Part shown: positions 55,366-64,000 of the stretch, piece after piece
How the letters are laid out: every line of letters starts with the position of its first letter
How positions within the stretch are numbered: position 1 is the stretch's first letter
NCBI GenBank assembly: GCA_026545225.1
Contig: CM048849.1
Location: 12,593,541 to 12,657,540 of the forward strand
Direction of reading: 5' to 3'
From: Cornus controversa
Taxonomy: Eukaryota; Streptophyta; Magnoliopsida; Cornales; Cornaceae
DNA length: 64,000 nucleotides
The notes under the pieces: model-generated
What the model was told of the DNA's origin: nothing
Database searches by the model: none
What the model saw: only the letters and a program-made list of their open reading frames with translations
Made by a program: the position numbers and the translations under genes

Positions 55366-56237
55366 TAATGTGTCACTCTTAAATTGCTATTTATATCTTA
55401 AACTGCATATGCTACTAACGTCTACCCTAGTTGCAGTTGTGTTTAAATCATTGGAACAGGTTCAAAATTCAAGAATAGCAAGAGTATTTGATCATGAAGA
55501 ATATCAAGCTAATGCAGAGTTTTGAAGAAGCTGAGATTGCGATTCATTGAAAGGGAGCAACTACTACAAGTTCGTTGTAGCCACACCTTGAGGGTGATCT
55601 TATTGAAGCACATTATTGAAGAAGTTCAAGTGTCGTGATCTGCCAAGAAGACTTGTGACCGTGTCATTTGTCATACCGGACCTTGAAGACTACCTATCAG
55701 AGGTTGAAGACTTGAAGATTGATCTTTGAAGACCATATCATACTTGAAGACCATTTTTGAAGACCAAGTCACAAAGCTTGAAGACGTTGCCGCTGCTCAA
55801 GACATCGAACTGACTCCACTATCACTATGTACAGTCCAAGTATTGGGATACTTTGGACAGGGGGAGTGTGAGTGATTGTGGTGAGATTGAGGTGAGATAA
55901 CTTGGGCTTTGGGAAGTCCAAGTTGGGATTGAGAGCGGAAAAGCTGTTGTGAGATTTGGTGAGAGTGGTTCAGGCCTAGGGAGGCTGTGAACTGGGTGAG
56001 TGCTGGAGCGAACTATGTTGTGAGTTGGGTGAGTGAGAGAGTGATTGAGAGATTCACTGTACTACCCTTTCTGACATAGTGGAGCTCAGTTCGAAGAGGT
56101 TTTTCCCCACCCTGGGGTTTCCTCTATAAATTTGTGTGTCCATAAAATTATGTGATTGCATGTGCCAGCCAAACTCGCAATATAAGGAAGAAAAAGAGAA
56201 GAACCTATTCACCCCCTCCCCCTCTAGGTTCATCAAT

Positions 56238-56249
56238 TGGTATCAGAGC
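56238..56249 (+). promoter_or_regulatory. Primer-binding site, tRNA-iMet type (element G)
   Basis: TGGTATCAGAGC two bases after the LTR, complementary to the 3' end of plant initiator methionine tRNA, the usual copia primer. It is repeated at 63486-63497. Confidence 0.95.
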
Positions 56250-56297
56250 GCAAGTCTGCATTTCTTGGTTTAATCACCTGCAGCAAAGATCCTAAAT

Positions 56298-59200
56298 ATG
56301 GCTGAAGACAGTTCGACTCACAAGGCTCCTATTTTTGACGGCACCAGTTTCGACAATTGGAGGATTAAGATGGAGGCTTTCTTACTTTCAATCTCCTATG
56401 ATGTTTGGCATGCTACATTGGAAGGGGTTGTCATCCTTGATCTTGCAAACCCCTCAGCAGCGGACAAGATTGCGAAATCAGTTGATGGGAAGGCTAGAAA
56501 TGCCTTATACAAAGCGTTGCAAAAACAAGAATTTACAAGAGTCAAAAACTGTAAAACTGCAAAGGAAATTTGGGATTCCTTAGTTACTGCACATGAAGGA
56601 AGCAACACTATCAAGGAAAATAAGATTCAACTTCATCAAGTCAAGTTCGATGGTCTTAAGATGTATGAAAGAGAAAATGTGGCGGATTATTTCTTCAGAG
56701 TCAAAGAGATTGTAAATGACATGAGGGCTTTGGGTGAACTGATTGAAGACAAAGTGGTGTGCAAAAAGATACTGCGCACTATGACTGATAGGTTCAATCC
56801 CAAAGTTACCATTCTAGAAGACAAAGACATCTCTACACTCAGCATTGATGAGCTGGAGTCATCTCTCACAGCTTATGAGATGAGAATTGGACCTCCTACT
56901 CAAACACGGAGGGAGTCAGCTTTAAAAGTGAAAGAAGTGGAGATTCCAACTGAAAAGGAATCAAATTCTGACGATTCTGAAGATGAAATGGCGTACATAG
57001 CAAGAAAGTTCAAAAAATTCAAGATGAGGAGAAAAGCAAAGCAACAACAAGGACAAGGCTGTTTTGGGTGTGGAAAGCAAGGTCACTACATAGCAAATTG
57101 TCCAACTGCTCCCAAGAAACAAAAACACAAGAAGTTTGGTGTTCCGCAATACAAAGGAAAGGGCAAGAAAAAAGCCTTTTACACGGGTTGGGATTCAAGC
57201 ACAGAAGAAGAACAAGAAGAATCATCTGATGAGAATGATGAAGAGGCATGCTTGTTTATGGCCTTACAAGAATCAGATGTGGCAAGTTCAAGTTCTGAAA
57301 GTGAAGAAGAACCCGATGTTGATGAAGTCCTTGCTGAATGTGAAAGGTTGGCACAAAAGTGTAGTGAACAAAAGAAGCAATTGAAGAAGGTCAATTCCGA
57401 GATGCAAAAGACAAAAGAGTTGCTTATGAAGCACTTAAGGGTAAAATTGTCTACCTTGTGTGCTATTTCACTTACCTTGTGCTATCTAACGAAATATAGG
57501 ACTCAAGAATCAAGCTGGAGCACCAAAAGGTGCAAACTAGAATTGAATTCGTTTCTTGAGGAGAGATCTCAAAAGATGCATGAGATTTGGGAAAAGTCTA
57601 CAAAGCAATTGGGTAAAACTGGTATTGGTTTTGATAACAATGCCACTCAGGTGATATCAAACAAAACCCACTCAACTTTTGTTAGAGCTATAAATGGTAA
57701 CATATATGCATCGTATCCTATTGTTGATAAAGCTAGTAGACCAAAATATGAAATTCTTTATAATGCTTATCATCAATCTAGGATTAAGAATACATCTGCT
57801 AGAATTTCATATCCCAATTATGTGAAGCTAAAACCCATGTATGTTAGAAAGACAGATCTACACTTGCACAGAGCATCTGTAACCTCAAAAGGGTTGATTA
57901 AAACTAAAATGATGTGGATTCCTAAGAAATTGAACTCTATAAGCATGCTTGTCTACACTGCTTTGAAAGCATGTAATGTCAATACTAAGTGGTATGTTGA
58001 TAGTGGTTGTTCTAGACACATGACAGGAGATAAGACCAAATTTGCTAACATTGAAAATTTTGATGGTGGTTCTGTTATTTTTGGAGATAATAAGAAAGGC
58101 AAAATTGTAGGAAAAGGTACAATACCTGAAACCAAAGAAATGCCTATGCTAAATGATGTGCTCTATGTAGTGGGTTTAAAGCATAACTTGTTGAGTGTGA
58201 GTCAATTATGTGACACTGGTAGCTTAGTAAACTTTGACAAAGAAAACTGCAATGTTATTGATAAACAATCTGGTAAAACTCTATTTGCAGCATGTAGAGC
58301 TCTAGGAAATGTTTACACTATTTATGAAGACTCTTCACATACTGTTTGCAATTTCACTAACATGGAAAATTCATCACTTTGGCACAAAAGGTTAGGGCAT
58401 GTGCATTCCAAGAACATAAAGAATCTCATCAAGCACAAGTCTGTTAGAGGTCTTCCTAATTTGTCTCTGAATGAAAACCAAGTTTGCAATGCTTGCCAAC
58501 AAGGTAAGCAAACAAAAATCTCTTTTAAAACAAAGGAAGTAAATACCTCTAAACCACTTGATATTGTGCATATGGATTTGTGTGGACCCATGAGGACCAC
58601 AAGTATTGGTGGTAGCAAGTACTTTATGCTTGTCATTGATGATTATAGTAGAATGACTTGGATCTATTTTCTGAAAGAAAAATCTGAAGCTATTATTCAT
58701 TTCAAAAAGTTTGTTAACCTTGTTGAAAATGAGAAAAGTTGCAGGGTTAAGAGACTTAGATCTGATTTTGGAACTGAATTCATCATGAAAGAATTCAGTG
58801 ATTATTGTGATTCAAAAGGAATCAGGAAAGAATTCTCGGCAGTTAGAACACCTCAACAAAATGGGGTAGTTGAAAGAAGAAACAGAACAGTTCAAGAAAT
58901 GGGTAGAACACTTCTATTTGAGAAAAATCTATCCAAGGGTTTTTGGGCAGAAGCAGTAAACACAGCGGTCTATATCATCAACAGAGCTCTTCTGAGATCA
59001 AATTCAACAAAAACACCTTTTGACTTGTGGTTTGGGAGGCCTGCAACTGTGCATTACTTCAAAATCTTTGGAAGTAAATGTTTCATCTACAACAACCATG
59101 ACAATTTAGGAAAGTTTGACTCAAGAGCTGATGAAGGCATCTTTTTGGGATATTCAACAAAGAGCAAAGCCTACAGATGTTACAATTTGAGAACCAAGAA

Positions 59201-61022
59201 AATGGTGGAATCTATCCATGTGAAGATTGATGAAGAAGGCACTACTCCAAAGGAAGAATCTGAAGAAGATATTCCTTCAGAAGCTGAAAAGGAAAATGAG
59301 CAACCTAGCTCATCCACTGCTGTTGAACAAGAAAGAAGAGAACCTCGATATCCGAATCTTCAAAAAGAAGTACAACAAGAAAACATTCTCGACAACAATG
59401 AAGGAAGGGCTTTCACAAGAGCTAAGAAGAAGGCGTTACCACTTGTAACTGAGGATGAACATAGTCACTTTGCTATGTTATCCTCCATTGAACCAAAGAA
59501 TTACTCTGAAGCAAAAGATGACCCTGATTGGATAATTGCAATGCAAGAAGAACTATGTCAAATTGAGAAGAATGATACCTGGATCCTCATGCCCAAGCCA
59601 AACAATAAGAATGTTATTGGCTCCAAGTGGATCTACCGGAACAAGATGGATGAGAAAGGGACAGTTATCAGAAACAAAGCTCGATTAGTTTGTAAAGGAT
59701 TTGCTCAAATCGCCGGATTGGACTATGATGAGACATTTGCTCCAGTTGCTCGATTGGAGTCCATACGAATGCTCCTCTCTTTTGCCTGCTACAAGAGAGT
59801 AATGGTCTATCAGATGGACGTCAAGTCTGCTTTTCTAAATGGTGATCTATCCGAAGAAGTATACATTGCGCAACCTGAAGGATTTGTCAATACAAAGCAT
59901 CCTCAACATGTTCTCAAGCTCAGAAAAGCGCTTTATGGACTCAAGCAAGCTCCAAGGGCATGGTATGACAAACTTCACTCCTTTCTTATTGAACAAGGTT
60001 TTCAAAGAGGAAAAGTCGACGGCACACTCTATGTGAGGCATTCCAACTCAAACTTTTTAATTTTGCAAATCTATGTGGATGATATCATGTTTTGTGGATC
60101 ACACTCGAGTCAAACCACACAATTTGCTGCACTTATGCAATCTAAGTTTGAGATGTCCATGTTAGGCACTTTAAAATACTTCTTAGGACTTCAAATCATT
60201 CAACATGCTAAAGGTATTTTCATATCTCAAGAGAAGTATGCAAAAGAAATTCTGAAAAAGTTTAACATGGATGATTCTAAACCAATGTCTACTCCTATGT
60301 GTGTCACCACAAAATTGTCCAAGGAGTGTACCACTGACCCCATTGATAATACACTTTACCGGTCCATGATAGGAAGCCTTCTATACCTTACTGCATCAAG
60401 ACCAGATATTATGTTTGCTGTTGGCTTAGTTGCAAGATTTCAGAGTGATCCTAGAGTCTCACATTTGAAAGCTGTCAAAAGGATCCTTCGATATATTAAA
60501 GGCACCACTAGACTCGGATTACATTATACCTCCTCTTCAGTATTGTCTCTTGTGGCCTTCTCCGATGCCGATTGGGGTGGTTCCCAAATTGATAGAAAAA
60601 GCACATCAGGTTGTTGTTATATGTTTGCAAATAATGTGGTTTCATGGCTTAGCAAGAAGCAAGCTTCTGTGTCTCTCTCCACCTCAGAAGCTGAATATAT
60701 TTCAGCTGCACAAGCTTGCTCTCAAGCATTGTGGATGAGAACCACACTCACAGACTTAGGCATTGAGTTCTCTACTCCCACTACCATTTTCTGTGATAAT
60801 CAAAGTGCCATTGCCATTAGCAAGAATCACACTTTACACAATAGAAGCAAACACATCGACATCAAGTATCATTTCTTGAGAGACAATGTGCAAAAAGGAA
60901 ACATCCTCATCGAGTATATCAATACTGAGGCACAATTAGCAGATATTATGACCAAACCCTTGCCTCTGACCCGGTTCGAGATTCTTCGCACCGCCTTAGG
61001 TCTCACCCTTCCTCCCCACTAG
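56298..61022 (+). CDS. Ty1/copia Gag-Pol polyprotein (element G), 1574 codons, intact
   Basis: Gag (residues 1-~250) has the FDGTSFDNWRIKM start of the plant copia Gag family, then a CCHC knuckle (CFGCGKQGHYIANC, 255-268), a very acidic run (~300-345) and a likely coiled coil (~345-385). Protease has Asp568 in DSGCSRHMTG. The GAG-pre-integrase zinc region starts LWHKRLGH (His696, His702) and ends CNACQQGKQ. Integrase Asp760, Asp823 and Glu859 form a D-35-E pair with the upstream Asp. RT has KARLVCKGF, QMDVKSAFLNG and YVDD at 1259-1262. RNase H has FSDADWGG, STSEAEY and FCDNQSA. All catalytic residues examined are present, and no stop or frameshift occurs. The ATG at 56298 lies 48 bp after the primer site and fits known copia starts. 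It is the only full enzyme set in the window. Confidence 0.96.
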   Translation: MAEDSSTHKAPIFDGTSFDNWRIKMEAFLLSISYDVWHATLEGVVILDLANPSAADKIAKSVDGKARNALYKALQKQEFTRVKNCKTAKEIWDSLVTAHEGSNTIKENKIQLHQVKFDGLKMYERENVADYFFRVKEIVNDMRALGELIEDKVVCKKILRTMTDRFNPKVTILEDKDISTLSIDELESSLTAYEMRIGPPTQTRRESALKVKEVEIPTEKESNSDDSEDEMAYIARKFKKFKMRRKAKQQQGQGCFGCGKQGHYIANCPTAPKKQKHKKFGVPQYKGKGKKKAFYTGWDSSTEEEQEESSDENDEEACLFMALQESDVASSSSESEEEPDVDEVLAECERLAQKCSEQKKQLKKVNSEMQKTKELLMKHLRVKLSTLCAISLTLCYLTKYRTQESSWSTKRCKLELNSFLEERSQKMHEIWEKSTKQLGKTGIGFDNNATQVISNKTHSTFVRAINGNIYASYPIVDKASRPKYEILYNAYHQSRIKNTSARISYPNYVKLKPMYVRKTDLHLHRASVTSKGLIKTKMMWIPKKLNSISMLVYTALKACNVNTKWYVDSGCSRHMTGDKTKFANIENFDGGSVIFGDNKKGKIVGKGTIPETKEMPMLNDVLYVVGLKHNLLSVSQLCDTGSLVNFDKENCNVIDKQSGKTLFAACRALGNVYTIYEDSSHTVCNFTNMENSSLWHKRLGHVHSKNIKNLIKHKSVRGLPNLSLNENQVCNACQQGKQTKISFKTKEVNTSKPLDIVHMDLCGPMRTTSIGGSKYFMLVIDDYSRMTWIYFLKEKSEAIIHFKKFVNLVENEKSCRVKRLRSDFGTEFIMKEFSDYCDSKGIRKEFSAVRTPQQNGVVERRNRTVQEMGRTLLFEKNLSKGFWAEAVNTAVYIINRALLRSNSTKTPFDLWFGRPATVHYFKIFGSKCFIYNNHDNLGKFDSRADEGIFLGYSTKSKAYRCYNLRTKKMVESIHVKIDEEGTTPKEESEEDIPSEAEKENEQPSSSTAVEQERREPRYPNLQKEVQQENILDNNEGRAFTRAKKKALPLVTEDEHSHFAMLSSIEPKNYSEAKDDPDWIIAMQEELCQIEKNDTWILMPKPNNKNVIGSKWIYRNKMDEKGTVIRNKARLVCKGFAQIAGLDYDETFAPVARLESIRMLLSFACYKRVMVYQMDVKSAFLNGDLSEEVYIAQPEGFVNTKHPQHVLKLRKALYGLKQAPRAWYDKLHSFLIEQGFQRGKVDGTLYVRHSNSNFLILQIYVDDIMFCGSHSSQTTQFAALMQSKFEMSMLGTLKYFLGLQIIQHAKGIFISQEKYAKEILKKFNMDDSKPMSTPMCVTTKLSKECTTDPIDNTLYRSMIGSLLYLTASRPDIMFAVGLVARFQSDPRVSHLKAVKRILRYIKGTTRLGLHYTSSSVLSLVAFSDADWGGSQIDRKSTSGCCYMFANNVVSWLSKKQASVSLSTSEAEYISAAQACSQALWMRTTLTDLGIEFSTPTTIFCDNQSAIAISKNHTLHNRSKHIDIKYHFLRDNVQKGNILIEYINTEAQLADIMTKPLPLTRFEILRTALGLTLPPH

Positions 61023-61049
61023 CTCTCTATTTTCTTACCCTTTTGACTT

Positions 61050-61115
61050 TCATTGTCAAAAAGGGGGAGAAAGAAATTAGGTGGTTTTTGACATTAAAAG
61101 GCAAAAGGGGGAGAT
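61050..61115 (+). promoter_or_regulatory. Duplicated polypurine tract (element G)
   Basis: AAAAAGGGGGAGAAAG near 61059-61074, and GCAAAAGGGGGAGAT at 61101-61115 abutting the 3' LTR. Both are preceded by similar phrases (TTTGAC...ATTGTCA and TTTTTGACATTA), as if a short 3' segment had been duplicated. The second tract should prime plus-strand DNA. Confidence 0.85.
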
Positions 61116-63483
61116 TGATAGTCCGAAAAGTCCATGAATATGTTTGCCCAAGTTTTAATGTCAAAAGCACTTGTAGGGGTATGAGGGTAATTTTATATTG
61201 AATGCAAATTTCTAATCTTAATCTTTTGATTTTATGATTAGTCCTGCTTTATTATATTATGCCATGTATTTGCACTAATTAAAATTGCAGGGATAGTATC
61301 GTCAATTTTCAAATAAGGTCAAATGGAAATAGTGCAAGGGGCATTTTGGAAAAGCTAATTTGCTAGGGCTGCATTTCAAAAGGGATATAAAATATAGATA
61401 TATATATTTTATCAGGACAGTAGGGTTGCTTGGAATTTAAAGGCTCATGTATTCATATATAAAGAGGTAGAGTAAAGGAGTCTAGGGTAGCCGAAAAAGA
61501 GACAAGTGAGAGAGAGAAAGGGTTAGCGAAAAGTGTGAGAAAATGGGGCTTGGGGCGGCGTATAGAGAGCTGAAAGAGAATCTGTGAGAATGGCTGGCGT
61601 CTGCACCGTTGATCTCTAGAGTCACCGTCGCCGTCATCACTCATCACCGATCATTGGAAGCGCAGATGGCTGGTTGCATCTTCGATCAAAGAAGGTCACT
61701 TCGCCGCCGATCTGTTTATGATTCTTCTTCTCCGGTGACCTTAAGCAGACTGGGTTTCTCTTGAACATCTTTATTCTCTACGAACAGTGAACTGGGTTCA
61801 CTCTCTTCGAACAACAATCTCGGTTCAACTTCTTCATTGACGTTCCAGAATATACCAATTTTGTTGAGGTTCCTAAATCTCTGTGAGTATGATTCCATTC
61901 ATCTTGAGTTAATTTCAGGTAAAATCTCTTCATCAGAACCTTCATTCTCATTACACAGAACAGGCTCATGATTTCACACATTCACACGTGTTGTTGTTTG
62001 AAAGCTCTCATTGAGTTTGGTTGTTGAAATCAATCTTGCAAGTTCCTTGTTGTGTCTATGATGAATTGATCTTGGTGATAAAATTGGTGGACATTGCTGA
62101 CTGAATTTTAATCTTAAAAATGCTCTGTTCTTCTATCTGTTTTTGCTGAATAGTGAGCTGACAATGTTGATTTAAATTGCTGAAATCTCTATGCTATCAT
62201 GCTGAACCTTAAGTGTTAATGTTGCTGAATTTTGAGTTCGAAAATGCTGAAATTATATTGCTGAATCTTGAGACTCTAAATGCTGGTTTGTGAGACTAAT
62301 TTATGCTGAAAGTTTAACATAAATGCTGAAAATGCTGGAGCTGAAATTTGATACTTAGATCTCCTAATTTACTGTTGCTGATTGTTGCTGGTTATGAAAT
62401 CTGGAATTGAATCTGCTGATTTGGAATTCGTTCAGCTAATCTGGAATTGAATCTGCTGATTTGGAATTCGTTCAGCTAATCTGGAATTGAATCTGCTGAT
62501 TTGGAATTCGTTCTGTTAATTTGGAATTAACTCTGTGCACTTGGAATTCTGTTTTGCTGATTTGGAATTCTGTTTTGCTGATTTGGAATTCTGTTTTACT
62601 AATTTGGAATTGCTAATGTGTCACTCTTAAATTGCTATTTATATCTTAAACTGCATATGCTACTAACGTCTACCCTAGTTGCAGTTGTGTTTAAATCATT
62701 GGAACAGGTTCAAAATTCAAGAATAGCAAGAGTATTTGATCATGAAGAATATCAAGCTAATGCAGAGTTTTGAAGAAGCTGAGATTGCGATTCATTGAAA
62801 GGGAGCAACTACTACAAGTTCGTTGTAGCCACACCTTGAGGGTGATCTTATTGAAGCACATTATTGAAGAAGTTCAAGTGTCGTGATCTGCCAAGAAGAC
62901 TTGTGACCGTGTCATTTGTCATACCGGACCTTGAAGACTACCTATCAGAGGTTGAAGACTTGAAGATTGATCTTTGAAGACCATATCATACTTGAAGACC
63001 ATTTTTGAAGACCAAGTCACAAAGCTTGAAGACGTTGCCGCTGCTCAAGACATCGAACTGACTCCACTATCACTATGTACAGTCCAAGTATTGGGATACT
63101 TTGGACAGGGGGAGTGTGAGTGATTGTGGTGAGATTGAGGTGAGATAACTTGGGCTTTGGGAAGTCCAAGTTGGGATTGAGAGCGGAAAAGCTGTTGTGA
63201 GATTTGGTGAGAGTGGTTCAGGCCTAGGGAGGCTGTGAACTGGGTGAGTGCTGGAGCGAACTATGTTGTGAGTTGGGTGAGTGAGAGAGTGATTGAGAGA
63301 TTCACTGTACTACCCTTTCTGACATAGTGGAGCTCAGTTCGAAGAGGTTTTTCCCCACCCTGGGGTTTCCTCTATAAATTTGTGTGTCCATAAAATTATG
63401 TGATTGCATGTGCCAGCCAAACTCGCAATATAAGGAAGAAAAAGAGAAGAACCTATTCACCCCCTCCCCCTCTAGGTTCATCA
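61116..63483 (+). repeat. Element G second LTR, shared by two internal regions
   Basis: 2368 bp, the same as the first LTR plus one 40-bp minisatellite unit. Instead of a target duplication and flank, it is followed by a primer-binding site and gag, so it serves as the 3' LTR of one copy and the 5' LTR of the next. Confidence 0.95.
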
Positions 63484-63545
63484 ATTGGTATCAGAGCGCA
63501 AGTCTGCATTTCTTGGTTTAATCACCTGCAGCAAAGATCCTAAAT

Positions 63546-64000
63546 ATGGCTGAAGACAGTTCGACTCACAAGGCTCCTATTTTTGACGGCACCAGTTTCG
63601 ACAATTGGAGGATTAAGATGGAGGCTTTCTTACTTTCAATCTCCTATGATGTTTGGCATGCTACATTGGAAGGGGTTGTCATCCTTGATCTTGCAAACCC
63701 CTCAGCAGCGGACAAGATTGCGAAATCAGTTGATGGGAAGGCTAGAAATGCCTTATACAAAGCGTTGCAAAAACAAGAATTTACAAGAGTCAAAAACTGT
63801 AAAACTGCAAAGGAAATTTGGGATTCCTTAGTTACTGCACATGAAGGAAGCAACACTATCAAGGAAAATAAGATTCAACTTCATCAAGTCAAGTTCGATG
63901 GTCTTAAGATGTATGAAAGAGAAAATGTGGCGGATTATTTCTTCAGAGTCAAAGAGATTGTAAATGACATGAGGGCTTTGGGTGAACTGATTGAAGACAA
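63546..64000 (+). CDS. Second copy of element G gag, cut by window end
   Basis: A primer-binding site (63486-63497), the same leader, and the ATG at 63546 repeat the first copy at an offset of 7248 bp. The frame is open to the window end (151 codons) with no difference seen from codons 1-151 of the first copy. It covers the Gag N-terminus only. Confidence 0.93.
   Translation, partial: MAEDSSTHKAPIFDGTSFDNWRIKMEAFLLSISYDVWHATLEGVVILDLANPSAADKIAKSVDGKARNALYKALQKQEFTRVKNCKTAKEIWDSLVTAHEGSNTIKENKIQLHQVKFDGLKMYERENVADYFFRVKEIVNDMRALGELIED

Larger units (their letters stand above)
53908..56235 (+). repeat. Element G 5' LTR
   Basis: TGATAGTCCG ... TTCATCA with TGAT/ATCA ends, 2328 bp. TATA box TATATAAAG at 54248-54256. 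The segment downstream of it is the likely transcribed leader and has many short stops. Confidence 0.95.
53908..63483 (+). mobile_element. Ty1/copia element G: complete and apparently intact
   Basis: LTR (53908-56235), tRNA-Met primer-binding site, one polyprotein ORF in copia order (Gag, protease, integrase, RT, RNase H), two polypurine tracts, LTR (61116-63483). The LTRs differ only by one 40-bp minisatellite unit and one substitution that I could see (54926 A against 62134 G, approximately), so it is very young. The long LTR, long acidic Gag and repeated polypurine tract recall the Maximus/SIRE lineage, but no env-like ORF follows pol, so the lineage is uncertain. Confidence 0.95.

Overview
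This window reads as nuclear DNA from a flowering plant, probably a eudicot. It is AT-rich and almost entirely built of LTR retrotransposons nested in one another, as in pericentromeric or other repeat-rich heterochromatin. No host gene, rRNA or tRNA gene, CRISPR array or bacterial feature was recognised. The elements are Ty3/gypsy Athila-type (three LTR families, here A, B and C), old chromovirus-like Ty3/gypsy copies (D and D'), a solo LTR of a further ~3 kb family (E), a young Ty1/copia element (G), a TRIM, and fragments with CACTA-type ends. The species cannot be named from the sequence.

Layout, left to right. 1-1121: end of a B LTR. 1120-1362: CACTA-like end. 1549-4829: D on the minus strand, as its 3' LTR plus a scrap of pol. 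4830-6005 and 13463-13738: a D-type LTR (D') facing it. Inside D' lies element C (6006-13457, minus, target duplication GACAG), which encodes only Gag-protease. 13739-23453: A1 (plus), whose 5' LTR holds a solo B LTR (14086-15595). A1 keeps RT, RNase H and integrase but has lost most of gag and protease, and has no 3' LTR. 23454-26313: two A LTRs on the minus strand separated by 13 nt. 26314-31561: element B (minus), with Gag-protease followed directly by integrase. 31562-32307: D protease and RT remnant. 32308-33610: CACTA-like end. 33611-46740: E solo LTR (target duplication GATTT) split by A2 (34823-44968, target duplication CCAAC), which has lost RT to integrase. 46746-50217: unassigned. 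50218-51099: TRIM with three LTRs. 51100-52470: D-type LTR fragment. 52550-53907: weakly assignable repeats. 53908-63483: G, with a full 1574-codon polyprotein; a second G internal region starts directly after its right LTR and runs off the window.

How the parts work together. Gag packages element RNA, protease matures the polyprotein, RT/RNase H copies the RNA from a tRNA primer, and integrase inserts the DNA. G alone has all of these in one open frame. Each Athila copy lacks a different module, so any movement would need proteins supplied by another copy. Four patterns cross family lines and deserve attention: palindromic TCGAT-NN-ATCGA arrays upstream of the LTR promoter and again upstream of a CT-rich, intron-bearing leader of the third Athila gene; a short upstream ORF ending Met-Ser-Gly/Asn-stop in the LTRs of A, B and C; a hairpin with an AGGA loop just before a second internal polypurine tract; and a GRRS leader peptide before gag that is separated from gag by one stop codon in B and C.
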